NCBI GenBank assembly: GCA_032158295.1
Contig: CM063258.1
Location: 2,004,001 to 2,068,000 of the forward strand
Reading direction: 5' to 3'
Length of the DNA stretch: 64,000 bases
Source: Pycnopodia helianthoides
Taxonomy: Eukaryota; Echinodermata; Asteroidea; Forcipulatida; Asteriidae
The notes below the pieces were generated by a model, which searched no databases, was not told the origin of the DNA, and was given only the letters and a program-made list of their open reading frames with translations. The first letter of the stretch is position 1. Each line of letters starts with the position of its first letter. Below are positions 22,832 to 34,700 of this stretch, one piece after another. Both the position numbers and the translations under genes were made by a program.

Positions 22832-25800
22832 TTAGTCAGAAGTAGCAGCAAGCACTAAAATGAATATATTCAAGAAAAGGCCGCAGACATACAAAGCAAA
22901 CCCAAACATATCAAGACGACGGGCAACCATCTTCCAGTTAGTGGCGACTGTTACCTGTTGAAGAAAAGGAAACAATTAATACTTAATAGCTATTAAATAT
23001 TCTATCCAACGATAAAAAGCCCAAATACTAAACTCAATTTAGCGAAACCTTGTAATAAGAACCGGTTGGCATTATAATAGGACTGCCAAGTAGCAAATAA
23101 TTTGTTGTTAGCTAACTTGCATGGTCCGCATTTGTTTTTCTCTTATCAGTACAGTATTTTGTAAGTATTTAGTAAGTGAGTGAGGAAAATATTGCAATAC
23201 TACACTCGTTGGTATTTTGAGACTTGGCAACTTTCAAGAGAGGGCGGGATTTATGGACAATAAGTGTTTCTTTGGAGTCTTTATAAGACACAAGTTGACA
23301 ACATACATGATACCGTTTTCGAAACCACGTAAGTGTTTTTGTGCATGAATAAATCTTTAAAAAGATAAGGATAACTGACAGAGCCAAAGCCCAAGCTCAA
23401 GCCGTAGTTTCGAAAACGGCGTATAGGCATTCTATTCCCAAGAATATCGGATTAATAACTTGTCTGCTGCCACCAAGCGTCCCCGGAGGTCTCGCGTTCA
23501 TTTGCAGTATTAATAGATTGCGAAGCTAATCTTCTAAGAGAGTGCTTTATAACAATTAGGCCAATTTGTTCACCTTTGATTTCTCATCTTCTAATGCGTC
23601 TGCATCACGTCCCAAGACGCTGTTCTCTCGTGTTATCGTACTGCAGTGGTTTACATCAACCGTCTTCTTCTTTGTGTCTTTTCGGTGGTGTAAGGTAAGA
23701 GTTACGGCTGTCAACAACACAGAACCACCCGACAAGAAAAGTTGTTGACGATGAATAAAAGCAGAGCCGGAGGTTCGCCGTTACCACCGTCTGGTAGAGC
23801 TGCCTGGACCAGCGTCTGAAATACCACGAAACCTAAGAGTATAGCCACGCCAAAGGAAAGTTTCTCACCGCACTCTGGTGGAAGCCAAAAGATGGCGGCT
23901 GCAAAGATGGCCAGCATGGTTGATGGGGCTATCACTGAATACAATACAACACCCATTGACGCTGGAGGTTAAACGTTATCTTAAAAGCGCTTAAATACAG
24001 GCATCTGGGATCTGTAGCGAGAGGCGATCTTTCCCAATCGACTGACGACGAGTCTGAGAGGTCCACCTCAAAATTAGCGCATTTGGTTTTGAATGTTTTG
24101 AGGGTTATGTTTAGCAACTTCCAGTCATCAACAACGATTTGGGTATAGTTCTTGGTCAGACGAGCAAAGAGCCTTACGAGGGGCTCTGGTGGGGTTGAAA
24201 ATCCAACCCATAGATTACAACTTTGACTATCAAATGGGAATTTGGCATGATTGAATAAACAGTATGTGTTATACCTGATCTGGTTAATTGTGTTAACCGT
24301 ACCGTTGTACATTACCAGGGATTCTGTCGAGTCTCCGAGAACTGCAGCGTGTCTTTCACTATGCAAGTAAAAAGAAAACCAAAGACTGTTCAGGGTTCAG
24401 TGGATCAATATTGACAGTACGAAAATTTGACTAACTGTACAGTATTATCTTTTTACAGTATTGTAACTCTGAACACCGTGTACTTATTATATAGAGTTAA
24501 GGTACTCCATGTTTAAATTAACGCAGGAATTTATATGTGAGATCCGTTGCAAGTCTCCATTCATATTGAGGTGAAGGGCGTAAGGAAAGTCTTACCACTT
24601 GTGCTAAACAAGGTTTACTAAAAACTACGCGGACACACTCTGTGTCGCGTTTCTGTAAACATCTGGAATCATGAATAGTGAGGCTTATTTCACTGAAGAG
24701 ACACCAGACTAATTTGTTTTTTCTTTAATTTAAATAGAAAAACAAGATGGCTTCACTAAATCACTTATTAGCATAATAATCGTGTCCGAATGGATGACCT
24801 CGGCTGTGGCTAAGGTCAGATCTCTGAAAATGCCATTTGTCAAATAGTTATCGCTGCAGCCAAAATCCACAGCCGTAGCCGAAGTTACTTTGTTTGGACG
24901 CGGCCTTTACCTGCAGTGTATTTTTTATATATGATATCAAGCAGAATGCATGCAAGGCTCAATAAACTATAACGAGAATATGATGGCCTGAAGGGACATC
25001 GCACATCGCAAATATCTTTGCAAATATTTGCGATGTCGCAATATCGAATATTTGTCGCATACTTTGTTGCATAGTTTGCATATTTGTGCCGGGCATTTTT
25101 CAAGAGCCTATAAAAAGACAATATTATTTTTGCGACATGGCAAATATTTGCATAGATATTTGCGACATCGCAGAATGTTTGCAAAGATATTTTCAAAGAT
25201 ATTTGCAAAGATCATTAGTGACATTGCAAATATTTACAAACATCACAAATATTTGCAAAGATATTTGCGACATTGCAAATATTTGAACATCGCAAATATT
25301 TGCAAACATCGCAAATATTTGCAAAGATATTTGCGATGTGCGATGTCCCTTCAGGGCCAAAATACGAGAACCAACGTGGCACTCCCATGTCGCATCTGGG
25401 GCAGAGGCCGATCACCAATGCTATCATGTTTTAACACACTGATTTCCTCTTTTACAGAAGTACCCCCCAAAAAATCCTCTAAAGAATCGATAAGATTTCA
25501 AGTACACAAGGAAGACACACTTAATAGAGGATTGGGGAGGGGTACCCAATATCGAACACCAAATGCAGCAAATTAAAAATGATGTACTATAAACTATCGT
25601 GAATACATACTCATTTTGTACTCTCAGTCTGGGGTACCAGATATCCTTTGTGTTCACGATCATATAGTCAACACCACCGTAGTCGTCAGGATTCCAGCTC
25701 AATCTCTCATCGTCCCATTGCTATGGTTACAACAAAACATTAGAGAGATTAATGACAAGTGAAGTTATAACCATAGTAAATATGATATTCTCTCTGCGTG

Positions 25801-27272
25801 TATGCTTCAACACTACTGTTTGTTATTGATGTTACATGCTTCAACGCACATGTGTGAAACATGACAACATAAATGTAACGAGTTAGAATATCGTCCATGT
25901 CATTTTACTCATTCGTTTAAAGTACTTGTCAGATCATTTATGTTGAACAAAAACTGAATAAATTTGTAGAATTTGCTGATATCAAGTTCACGGTGTGAAG
26001 AAAGAAAAAACAATTGTGTTTCTTTTAGGATTAAGGACTTCATGACAACCAGCTTCACTTCCCTAGTTTTTCGCTGTTTCATTATTCTATTAATCCTTCT
26101 TGTGTAGTTCTTTTAAGCAATCTGATTCTAGCTTCTGCTGGTACATAGCTGTGCATTTCCATTGTTTCATCATATTTTTCCCCAAGATGGCGGACGGATG
26201 ACGTAAATGCACAAGGTCTAGTCCAAAGTAAAGGTTTATTTCCCGTATCACTGAATAAAATAAATTTGTTAACTTAACAATTGTATAACTTTAGAAATAA
26301 TGATACGTACTCACCACTGAGAAGGAGGCAGTGGAAATCAGATCTTGTTTCTTTGAATCCTAAATAGTGAAAAAAAGGTTGATAAATTTTTATAAACTGA
26401 ACTTTGTGATGAGTGAAAAAAAAAATTGATGAACAATCCTTACCGAAAATAAAATGTTGATTTTTGTTAGTAACGAAAAATTGATTTGTTAAAATCGACC
26501 GGCTACTTCCTCTACTTTGAAAGTGTTTCGAAGGAAATATTTGTCTTAAAATTAGATAACGAACATTATCCCGTATGCCTGCTTCATTGCGACCAATAGG
26601 CAAAAAATAAAAAATTTACTTGTTTAGCGTCCCCGCCCACTTCCTTTTTAGAGGCCGCCTCCTTTATATTTTATTTTAAAAAAAGAATTGTTAAGGATAA
26701 ATTTTAACAATCTCTGACGAAAACATTTATTTTTAAATAAATAAGATCGTATTTTTAGACTTTAACACACCGAAAAAACACAGACAAAGCTGGTAAACAT
26801 CTTGAAAAATAGCCCGGCCGCTTGTCTAAAAAAAAATGTCAGGCGGCCATTTTTGAAAAAATAATAACTACAAAATACAAAAGCCCTCCTCCTTCCTTTT
26901 TTCAAAAAGGCAGCACGCTAAAAAACAAAATTCGTTTTTCCTCATTGCAAATGCTATACTATACTTTGATTAAGTAATCAATAATCGACGCATTGCTTTT
27001 GATAGTGAGGTAATCATTAATTGAACCGATATTAATCTACAAAGATTCATTTAGTTACCCACCAAACTCAAAACAGCAATGCGTTCTTGACCGACAATGA
27101 CGTACACATCAACGGGTTGTGTGGCGTTTTGGACCGGTCGAACACGGCGATCATAACGGCCCGATGTGTCCAGGAGATTCTCGAATAGACGCTGCTCGTC
27201 GTTCCATGGTGAAACAGCCTCAGAAAACATAACATGACACACGAGCCACAACCAAATTACAGCTCGATTCAT
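22832..27272 (-). pseudogene. Nicotinic-type Cys-loop receptor copy A, two frameshifts
   Basis: Member of the pentameric ligand-gated channel family. Exons: 27272-27063 (signal peptide, N-terminus), 26359-26315, 25720-25611 (Q-W-D-D-E-R-L-S-W-N-P-D-D-Y-G-G), 24358-23574 (Cys-loop to M3 and cytoplasmic loop), 22954-22832 (M4, stop TAA). Splice sites and phases match the open copies. The large exon is 785 bases instead of 787: one base is missing near 23943, just before M1, giving an immediate TGA at 23932-23934, and another near 23738, after M3. Both are clear by comparison with copies D and E. As sequenced the product stops before the channel, so it could at most give a truncated binding domain. 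Assembly error in runs is a weaker alternative; the first site is not a homopolymer. Intron 3 carries the element 24979-25363. Confidence 0.85.
24979..25363. mobile_element. Inverted-repeat element made of GCAAATATTTGC units
   Basis: In intron 3 of copy A. Ends GGCCTGAAGGGACATCGCAC and, inverted, GCGATGTCCCTTCAGGGCC. The interior is almost wholly GCAAAGATATTTGCGACATC-like units in both orientations. ACGAGAA flanks both sides (24972-24978, 25364-25370) and occurs once at the matching uninterrupted sites in copies D (56559-56565) and E (63496-63502). That is a 7-8 base target duplication, as in hAT-like elements. Confidence 0.8.
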
Positions 27273-28483
27273 GATTGTTGAACGAAGAAACTGTTCTACG
27301 AAATCGGGTAGACTTTACTTACTGGTTTTTGTTTTTTGTACAACAGCGAGACTTATAGATGATGGTATGCCTTGCAGTCTAATCACGGACTCCATCCCTT
27401 GGACTTGAAGCGTTATGCCCGATCTTAAAACATTGTCACCAGACTATTAAACAGCACACGTTATCGCAAGTACTCTGGCAGGCCACGCCCAAATGAAGCC
27501 ATTTAATATTACACAGTCATGGCCGTTAGTTGTAGATGTCATGGCCGTTGGTTGTAGATATACAACCATAGTAAATATGCATTTACAGTGTGATTTGTCG
27601 CATGAAAAAGCTTCCAATTATGGGCATGGCCTCTTCATCGTTATTCTGCCTTGCTCAATTTCACAAAGCACTATATGATTCATCTAAAGACGTGTTGTCT
27701 TAGAGTTATTTATTAGAGCTAGAGACAGCACTACTCTATTACAACAAACGTACGCGCTGGCCCTCCATGGGTTCGAATCCTTATGGGTAATTTACACACA
27801 AATCTCCCCTTTCATAATGTTGGTTGTGTGAATTGGTGCGTGACCTGTTCATACGATGGGTCAGCACCATTTTCTCAACGGGAAATATGTGTTACATGAT
27901 TTTGTACCTCCCCTAGTTCTATCATATAACTCTATGGTATTACCATAGCGATTTGTATTATGATACTATTATTAAATCTCTATGGTTCATGGATGTATTC
28001 TGAGTTTCAAAGCTCTGGAACCTATTCGTGGAGGAGTAGTTCCTTGGTTACGATAACTGGAACTGCAGGACATCCCAAAGTCATTCTGTCTCAAGTTGCT
28101 GCCCCTGTGCCTACATTTGTGTTCTGATGTTCTCTGTGCTAAAACTGGTAGTTGCCACCATGACTGATATACTACACTGCACAACAATCAACCTGCAAAG
28201 AACTATTCATGACAGTTGTTTCTCTTTCACCGTGACATTGAAGCCTCAACAATGGTCTAATTTGTACCTTCTGAGACAAGTGCGCCTTGGTCTATACTAT
28301 AATGAAGACACTTGCATTGATCCATATTTATTAAACCCTGCAATTGGAATACATGTAATTATGTACTGGACATCATGTACACTGGAAGGAGAATTGCTTA
28401 CTATAAACAGCAATTCATCATGTACACTTCAGTTACAACTGAAGCGCTATATAGTGAGGTTCATTTCAGGCCGCGATTTTTTT

Positions 28484-28578
28484 CTGCAGCACACGTCGGC
28501 TATGGAGTCAACAATTAAGGGATAGGCTGTTGTTCCCTATCCCTTAACTGTTGACTCCATAGCCGACGTGTGCTGTAG
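28484..28578. repeat. Near-perfect 43-bp hairpin with 9-base loop
   Basis: Arms 28484-28526 and 28536-28578 are inverted copies, 41 of 43 positions matching; one of the two differences would be a G-U pair in RNA. The arm begins CTGCAGCACACGTCGGCTAT. The loop is 9 bases. The paralogous segment between copies C and D lacks it, so it is an insertion: a tiny foldback element or hairpin RNA precursor. Confidence 0.85.
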
Positions 28579-28769
28579 ATCATAAATTTGCTTCCAGGCC
28601 CTAGGCCACGCCAGGCATGGGGATTCCAGCAATACAGTGCCCATAATACTGCATCTCCAGCAATCAAATGGAATTGGGCTGCAATACACATGTTATCAAA
28701 TTAAATTCTGGTGTAATAAACTATTCGAGACAAATGTATCGGCCACCATAAAGTCCCTCATAATTTGAG

Positions 28770-29035
28770 CTAAACTATCAGTGTATCAATGGCATTGCCC
28801 CTGTTTATCTTCAAATTTTAGTTCAGGTGTATAAACCAGCTAATCTTTGATCCTCACATAACATAAATCCATTCTGACTCCCCCAGTTATCTAAACAAAG
28901 TCCTATGGTTCCCGCTCTTTCCAATATGCAGCAGCTCAGTTATTGAACAGTCTTCCAGAAGTTGTTAAACAGGCTGAAACATCAGAACAATTCAAAACCC
29001 TGGTGAAAACAACGCTATTTTACTTTGTACAATAA
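28770..29035 (+). mobile_element. LINE reverse-transcriptase ORF 3' end, decayed
   Basis: One frame gives G-I-A-P-V-Y-L-Q, then V-Y-K-P-A. After a frame change come S-R-S-F-Q-Y-A-A-A-Q-L-L-N-S-L-P and F-K-T-L-V-K-T-T-L-F ending in TAA at 29033-29035. This is the common C-terminal signature of CR1/L2-like non-LTR retrotransposon polyproteins (H-G-x-A-P-x-Y-L ... S-F-x-x-A-A-P-x-L-W-N-x-L-P ... F-K-x-x-L-K-T-x-L-F). Only the last ~85 codons remain, with frameshifts and stops. Confidence 0.75.
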
Positions 29036-29299
29036 CCGTTTCCCCTAAGAGCGCATAGAGACCTCACGGCGATATGCCATGTACGGGTATGGTATTATTG
29101 GTCATTTTTATATTATAAATTATAGCTCGTTGTGAAATTGAGCACTACTCCATAAAAACATCGTTACAGATGGAATTGTAAGCAATTTAGCAATACGCAA
29201 GTACACGAAAACAATCATACACAAGGGTTATTGATAATGTTAACTTATACCGTCGTCTCCTGGATGATTCTATTTTATTATAAACACCACCTAGCTTAA

Positions 29300-29689
29300 A
29301 GGAACATTACAGAACTGGTTTTTGCTAACAAAACAGTTGCTGGCAGTGTAAGCACTTTATGTAATCCACCATATACATAAACTGACAAACCTGTAGAAGT
29401 TTGGGATCGATCGGCCATCTGGGTCACGAGAAAAAAGTGAAAAACCGATTGCACATTTTGCATGAAATCATAATAGATTCAACAAATTAATAAAACGCTC
29501 ACTGAGCGATAAACTCCAATCGGAAAATTAGTTTGTTCATTTCTCATCAAATAATGGCATTTCAGACAGAACTATTTCAAGGGATGTTTTCTACTATCAT
29601 CATCATTAGACCGTGTAAGTTTTATGTAAATCTGTGATAAAAAAGTGTATTTTACAAATTTTTCTTCTTCCCAATTCTGTAATGTTCCT
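29300..29689. mobile_element. TTAA-target MITE (AGGAACATTACAG family), copy 2
   Basis: Flanked by TTAA at 29296-29299 and 29690-29693; ends AGGAACATTACAGAACTGGT and inverted CAATTCTGTAATGTTCCT. Inserted opposite to copy 1. The matching position upstream of copy D reads CTAGCTTAAGAGCTTC (near 59860), a single uninterrupted TTAA. Confidence 0.85.
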
Positions 29690-30557
29690 TTAAGAGCCTC
29701 CTTACTTCACTTACGGTTATGGCAACACTAATGAGAGACTAGAGAAGAGGTTCGCGTAATGGGATTTAATCAAGCGCCAATAGACCTTTCTATTGCGACG
29801 TCACAACCCCGAGTCTTTTGCCAACCAAGGTTTGAAAACTATGGGAAGCCATGAATGCAAGCAAAAACAGATAGCCACAGTCTGTAACAACGTTACACAA
29901 ATATTCACAAATAGTGTTGAAATTGTTGGAAACAAAGCCACCGACCATGTGATGTTTTGTTTTTTATGAAAATTTGCAGAAAAGTTGAATTGGTCACAGC
30001 ATCTGCTAACACGATTAAATAATGTTTTGTTAACATCCGGTCATGCCAGCCACCGCGGTTTGTTTATTAACAAAAAGAAAGGGGCAATTTTTTTTTTTTT
30101 TAAACAAAGGAAACGAGGTAAGTGCTAGTTTACATAAAACACTGTCCACATTTGAATTAATAATGACCACGCTTATACGACTAAAAAAAATGTAAAAGCA
30201 TTTCCACCTCAGTGATCGTCAAACCTCAATTTGTCATATACCAGCTCCTTCGTGACATGGATTACAGTAAATATTTTAAACCCAATTGAAGGTTGAACGA
30301 AAGTAACAAGGTCGGCCATTGTGTCCACAGCTAGCTCGACACATGTTCATCATTCAATTTTCAATGCTGTACCTCTACAGTGTACGCCTACCTTAAACTC
30401 TAGTAAATTATTCACCTTTATTTTGTTAATCCTTACTCGAGTGAACTTTTTCAAGGAAAAACAAAAACGCAAATTCAAACACGCCTGGTTGGACATTAAC
30501 ATATCAATACCGACAGCAGTATCCTCAAAAGATACACACAAACAATCTTTGGATGAC

Positions 30558-31081
30558 TATAGATAGTTCCCATTCATAGAGTTATATATAAGAACTAGAG
30601 GGCGCACTGGCAATACTGCGTGCACAAACGCGCCGGGACCGCAAGGAGACACGACCGCCATTTAATAGAGGGCAAAATTGAGTACGAAGTATACGATGTG
30701 CGTATGGTAAATGCACGCGCATCACGCGCTCGGTGTTCATGTTGTTGTTTTGCGTACAGTAAAGTAATGGTAGTGGTACTTAAAACATGGCCGCATCACC
30801 CGCGCGACGAGTCACGTAACTTGGCTAGTGCGCCCTCTAGTTCTTCTATATAACTCTATGTTCCCAGTAGACGCCATCTTTATGGGCAAATTGCATTTTG
30901 GCTTGCAGGTGCGTCAAACGCTCAACTTATTAACGCAGCCGCGTTGTTCACTGACCAATCCTGCAATGAGTTTCGTGAAATGCGCGCGTGTTGCACGCCG
31001 TTCTCACACGAAACGCACGACTGTTTGTTCTAAACTGCCCGTAAAGATGGCCGATTTACGTCACACTGCAATCTATCTATA
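30558..31081. mobile_element. TATAGATAG-ended MITE, interrupted
   Basis: Same family as 2132-2357: starts TATAGATAG, continues after an insertion with AGACGCCATCTTTATGGGC, and ends CACTGCAATCTATCTATAG. The interruption is the element at 30575-30860. Confidence 0.75.
30575..30860. mobile_element. hAT-like MITE nested in another MITE
   Basis: Inverted ends CATAGAGTTATATATAAGAA and TTCTATATAACTCTATG are followed by inverted CTAGAGGGCGCAC. Flanked by TTCCCATT (30567-30574) and TTCCCAGT (30861-30868), an 8-base target duplication with one mismatch. Removing it restores the spacing of the host MITE seen at 2132-2357. Confidence 0.8.
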
Positions 31082-31520
31082 GTCAAATATATTGTCTGAT
31101 TTTATTTCATGCTTTAACCGGTACAATAATATCAAGAGGTACCAGTTAAAAGAAAAATAAAACAAAGTAAAGCATTATGAAATCAAAAGTATTAATTAAA
31201 GAAACGAATTGGTACTACTGTTGATCATGGAAAAGGTAAAAACACTCATATAATGTTTAAATACTATTGAAATGGTGGAATAGAATACAGCAAAATATAG
31301 CGGTTCGAATTCAATTTCAAACGATAATTCCAACGAAAGAAAGCTAATTAAATTGTATATTTATCAAAGCCCTACGGCACATAATGGCGTCACAGAAGAT
31401 CCGAACACTATCCTTTATGTAGCAATGTAAATCACTACTGTGGGAAAGTTGTCGTTTCACAAAGGCTTGATACATCAAGTGTTCACATTAATTTTACGAC
31501 ATTGGTCACTGAGTTATTGT

Positions 31521-31628
31521 GGCCCTGAAGAGACATCGCACATCGCAAATATTTTTGCAAATAATAAAATATGTGATTTATCGCAAACAAATATCTTTGC
31601 AAATATTTGCGATTTGCAATCTGTATAA
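31521..31628. repeat. GCAAATATTTGC-type repeat, 3' flank of copy B
   Basis: Introduced by GAAGAGACATCGCACATCGC and followed by GCAAAT/ATTTGC units; paralogous to 22646-22742. Confidence 0.65.
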
Positions 31629-31717
31629 TTTATCCACCCTACTAGTAACTTGATAAACTTGAAATACTTTTCGTGGTTTCCACGGTACTCAGAGAATTGA
31701 ATTTTCTCCCAGTTGGC

Positions 31718-34700
31718 TCAGTCAGAAGTAACAGCTTGTACTAAAATGAATATATTCAAGAAAAAGCCGCCGACATACAAAGTAAACCCAATCATATCAA
31801 GACTACGGGCAACCATCTTCCAGTTAATGGCGACTGTTACCTGTCGAAGAAAAGGAAACAATTAATACTTAATAGCTATTAAATATTCTATCCAACTATA
31901 AAAAGCCCAAATACTAAACTCAATAGCGAAACCTTGTAATAAGAACCAGTAGGCATTATAATAGGACTACTTCATGTCTGGGCCAAGTAGCAAATATTTT
32001 TTTTCATTTGTTGTTAGCTAACTCATTTTCATTTATCTAACCAGTACAGTATTTTGCAAGTATTTGGTAAGTGAGTGAGCAAAATACTGCAATATTACAC
32101 TCGTTAGTAATTTGAGACTTGGCGACTTTCAAGAGAGGGCGGTGTTTATGGACAAGAAGTGTTTCTTTAGAGTCTTTATATGACACAAGTTGACAACAGA
32201 TATGAGACCGTTTTCGAAACTACGGCTTCGGCTTTGGCTACGGCTTACGCTCCGTCAGTTATTTTGAAAACGTACGCTTTCGGTACGGTGCTTCAAACAA
32301 ACAGACAGAGGGGCAGGTTGCCTTGGAAAAGGCGCTTTGGGCTATAAAAAGCGTTTTAAAAAAATTGTTAAAGCAATTTTGGACAGGATGTTGGGAAAAA
32401 TGTTTTCAAAGTAGTATATCATGATTCAAATAATTATTCCTGGAAATGTTGTGGATTTGTGTAATTTCAAGACAGAACACGGTCCGCTATTTTCATAGAA
32501 CCAAATTTTTGGCTCCACGAAATGGCGGACCGTATGTTCTGCTGGTTGCTTTTCCAAAGGAATTTGCTGTTGTTTTTAAATTTGTATCAGCACTCACTGT
32601 TTAACACTCCGTAACTGTTTTTGGGTACGAAGACATCTTTAAAAGGAAAATGAGTAAATAACTGACAGAACAAAAGCCCGCGCCCAGTTTCGAAAATGGC
32701 GTACGCAAGCATTCCATTCCAAAGAATGTCGGATTAATAACTTGTCTGCTGCCACCCAGCGTCCCCAGAGGTCTCGCGTTATGTGCAGTATTATTAGATC
32801 GCTAAGCTAATTTTTTAAGAGAGTGCTTTATAACAATTAGTCATTTTTGGTTTACCTTTGATTTCTCATCTTCTAATGCGTCTACATCACGTCCCAAGAC
32901 GCTGTTCTCTCGGGCGATCGTACTGCAGTGGTTTACATCAACCGTCTTCTTCTTTGTGTCCTCTCGGTGGTGTAAGGTAAGAGTTACGGCCGTCAACAAC
33001 ACAGAACCACTCGACAAGAAGAAGTTGATGACGATGAATAAAAGCAGAGCCGGAGGTCTGCTGTGACCACCGGCTGGTAATGCTGCCTGGACCAGCGTCT
33101 GAAAGACCACGAAACCTAAGAGTATAGCCACGCCAAAGGAAAGCTTCTCACCGCACTCTGGTGGAAGCCAAAAGATGGCGGCTGCAGAGATGGCCAGCAT
33201 GGTTGATGGAGCTATCACTGAATACATATACATTACCCATTGACGCTCGAGGTTAAAATGTATCTTAAAATCGCTTAAATACAGGCATCTGGGATCTGTG
33301 GCGAGAGGCGATTTTTCCCAATCGACTGACGATGTATCTGAGAGGTCAACCTCAAAATTAGCGCATGTGTTTATATTGGTTGCATGGAGGGTTATGTTTA
33401 GCAACTTCCAGTCATCAACAACGGCTAAGGTATAGTTCTTGGTCAGACGAGCAAAGAGCCTTACGAGGGACTCTGGTGTGGTTGTAAATCCAACCAAGAG
33501 ACGACAAACTTGACTATCAAATGGAAATTTGGTCTGTTTGAAGAAACAGTTTGTATTATACCTGATCAGGTTAATAGTGTTAACCGTACCGTTGTACATT
33601 ACCAGGGATTCCGTCGAGTCTCCGAGAACTGCAACTTGTTCTTCACTATGTGAGTAAAAACAAAACCAAAGACTTTTCAGGGTCTGTGGATCAATATTGA
33701 CTGTACGAAAACTTGGCTAACGGTATGATCTCTTTACAGTGTTGTAACTCTACACACCGTTGACCTATTATATAGTTTTTAGTTGACTTCATGTTTAAAT
33801 CAACGCACGAATTTATATGTGAGCTCCATCGCAAATTTCCATTCAAATTGAAGTGAAAGTCTTTACCTCGAAATATTATTTCGTTCCCTCGAAAAAGTAT
33901 TTCGTTACATCGAAATACTTTTTTGTTCCCACGAATTATTCTTTCGTTCCCTCGAAATGTTATTTCGTTCCCTCGAATTCATCTCGTTCCCACGAAATCA
34001 TTTCGTTCCCTCGAAATCGTTTCGTTCCCTCGAAATCATTTTGTTACCACGAAATATTATTAAATAGTATTTCGAAGGAACGAAATAATATTTCAAGGGA
34101 ACGAAAATATATTTCGAGGTAACGAAATAATATTTCGTGGGAACGACATAGTATTTCGATGTAACGAACGAAATAATTTTGTTTTATATTTTCATTTTGT
34201 TTTCACCTGTCCCCTTAGGGGCTCCCTACTACTAAACAAAGTTCACTTAAAACTACGCGGACACACCAGATGCAGCAAAATAAAAATGATGTACTATAAA
34301 CTATCGTGAATACATACTCATTAAGTATTTTCAGTCTGGGGTACCAGATATCCTTTGTGTTCACGATCATATACTCAACACCACCGTAGTCGTCAGGATT
34401 CCAGCTCAATCTCTCATCCTCCCATTGCTATGGTTACAACAAAACATAAAAGAGATTCAAGTGAAGTTATAACAATAGTTGTGATATCCTCTGTGCGTGT
34501 TACCCTAATACTATCCTTAAACACTACTGTTTGTTATTGATGTTATATGCTTCAACGCACATGTGAGAAACTAACATGAAAGCATAAATGTAACGAGTTA
34601 GAATATCGTCCGTGTCATTTTACTCGTTCATCCCAAAGTACTTGTCAGATCATTACAGTATGTTGAACAAAAATTGTATGCATTTGTAGAATTTGCTGAT

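Larger units (their letters stand above)
27273..31717. other. Intergenic between receptor copies A and B
   Basis: Upstream of copy A there is sequence paralogous to 35738-36100, 49363-49700 and 59011-59350. Further right are a segment shared only with the copy C-D interval (about 28000-28470), a foldback hairpin (28484-28578), a LINE remnant (28770-29035), a TTAA MITE (29300-29689), a nested MITE pair (30558-31081) and the 3' flank of copy B. No additional gene was found. Confidence 0.6.

Noticed and set aside
25028..25576. 182-codon plus-strand open frame with Y-L-Q-R-Y-L-R repeats
   Set aside because: It is a translation of the GCAAATATTTGC element and the receptor intron; no family signature and composition follows the DNA repeat.
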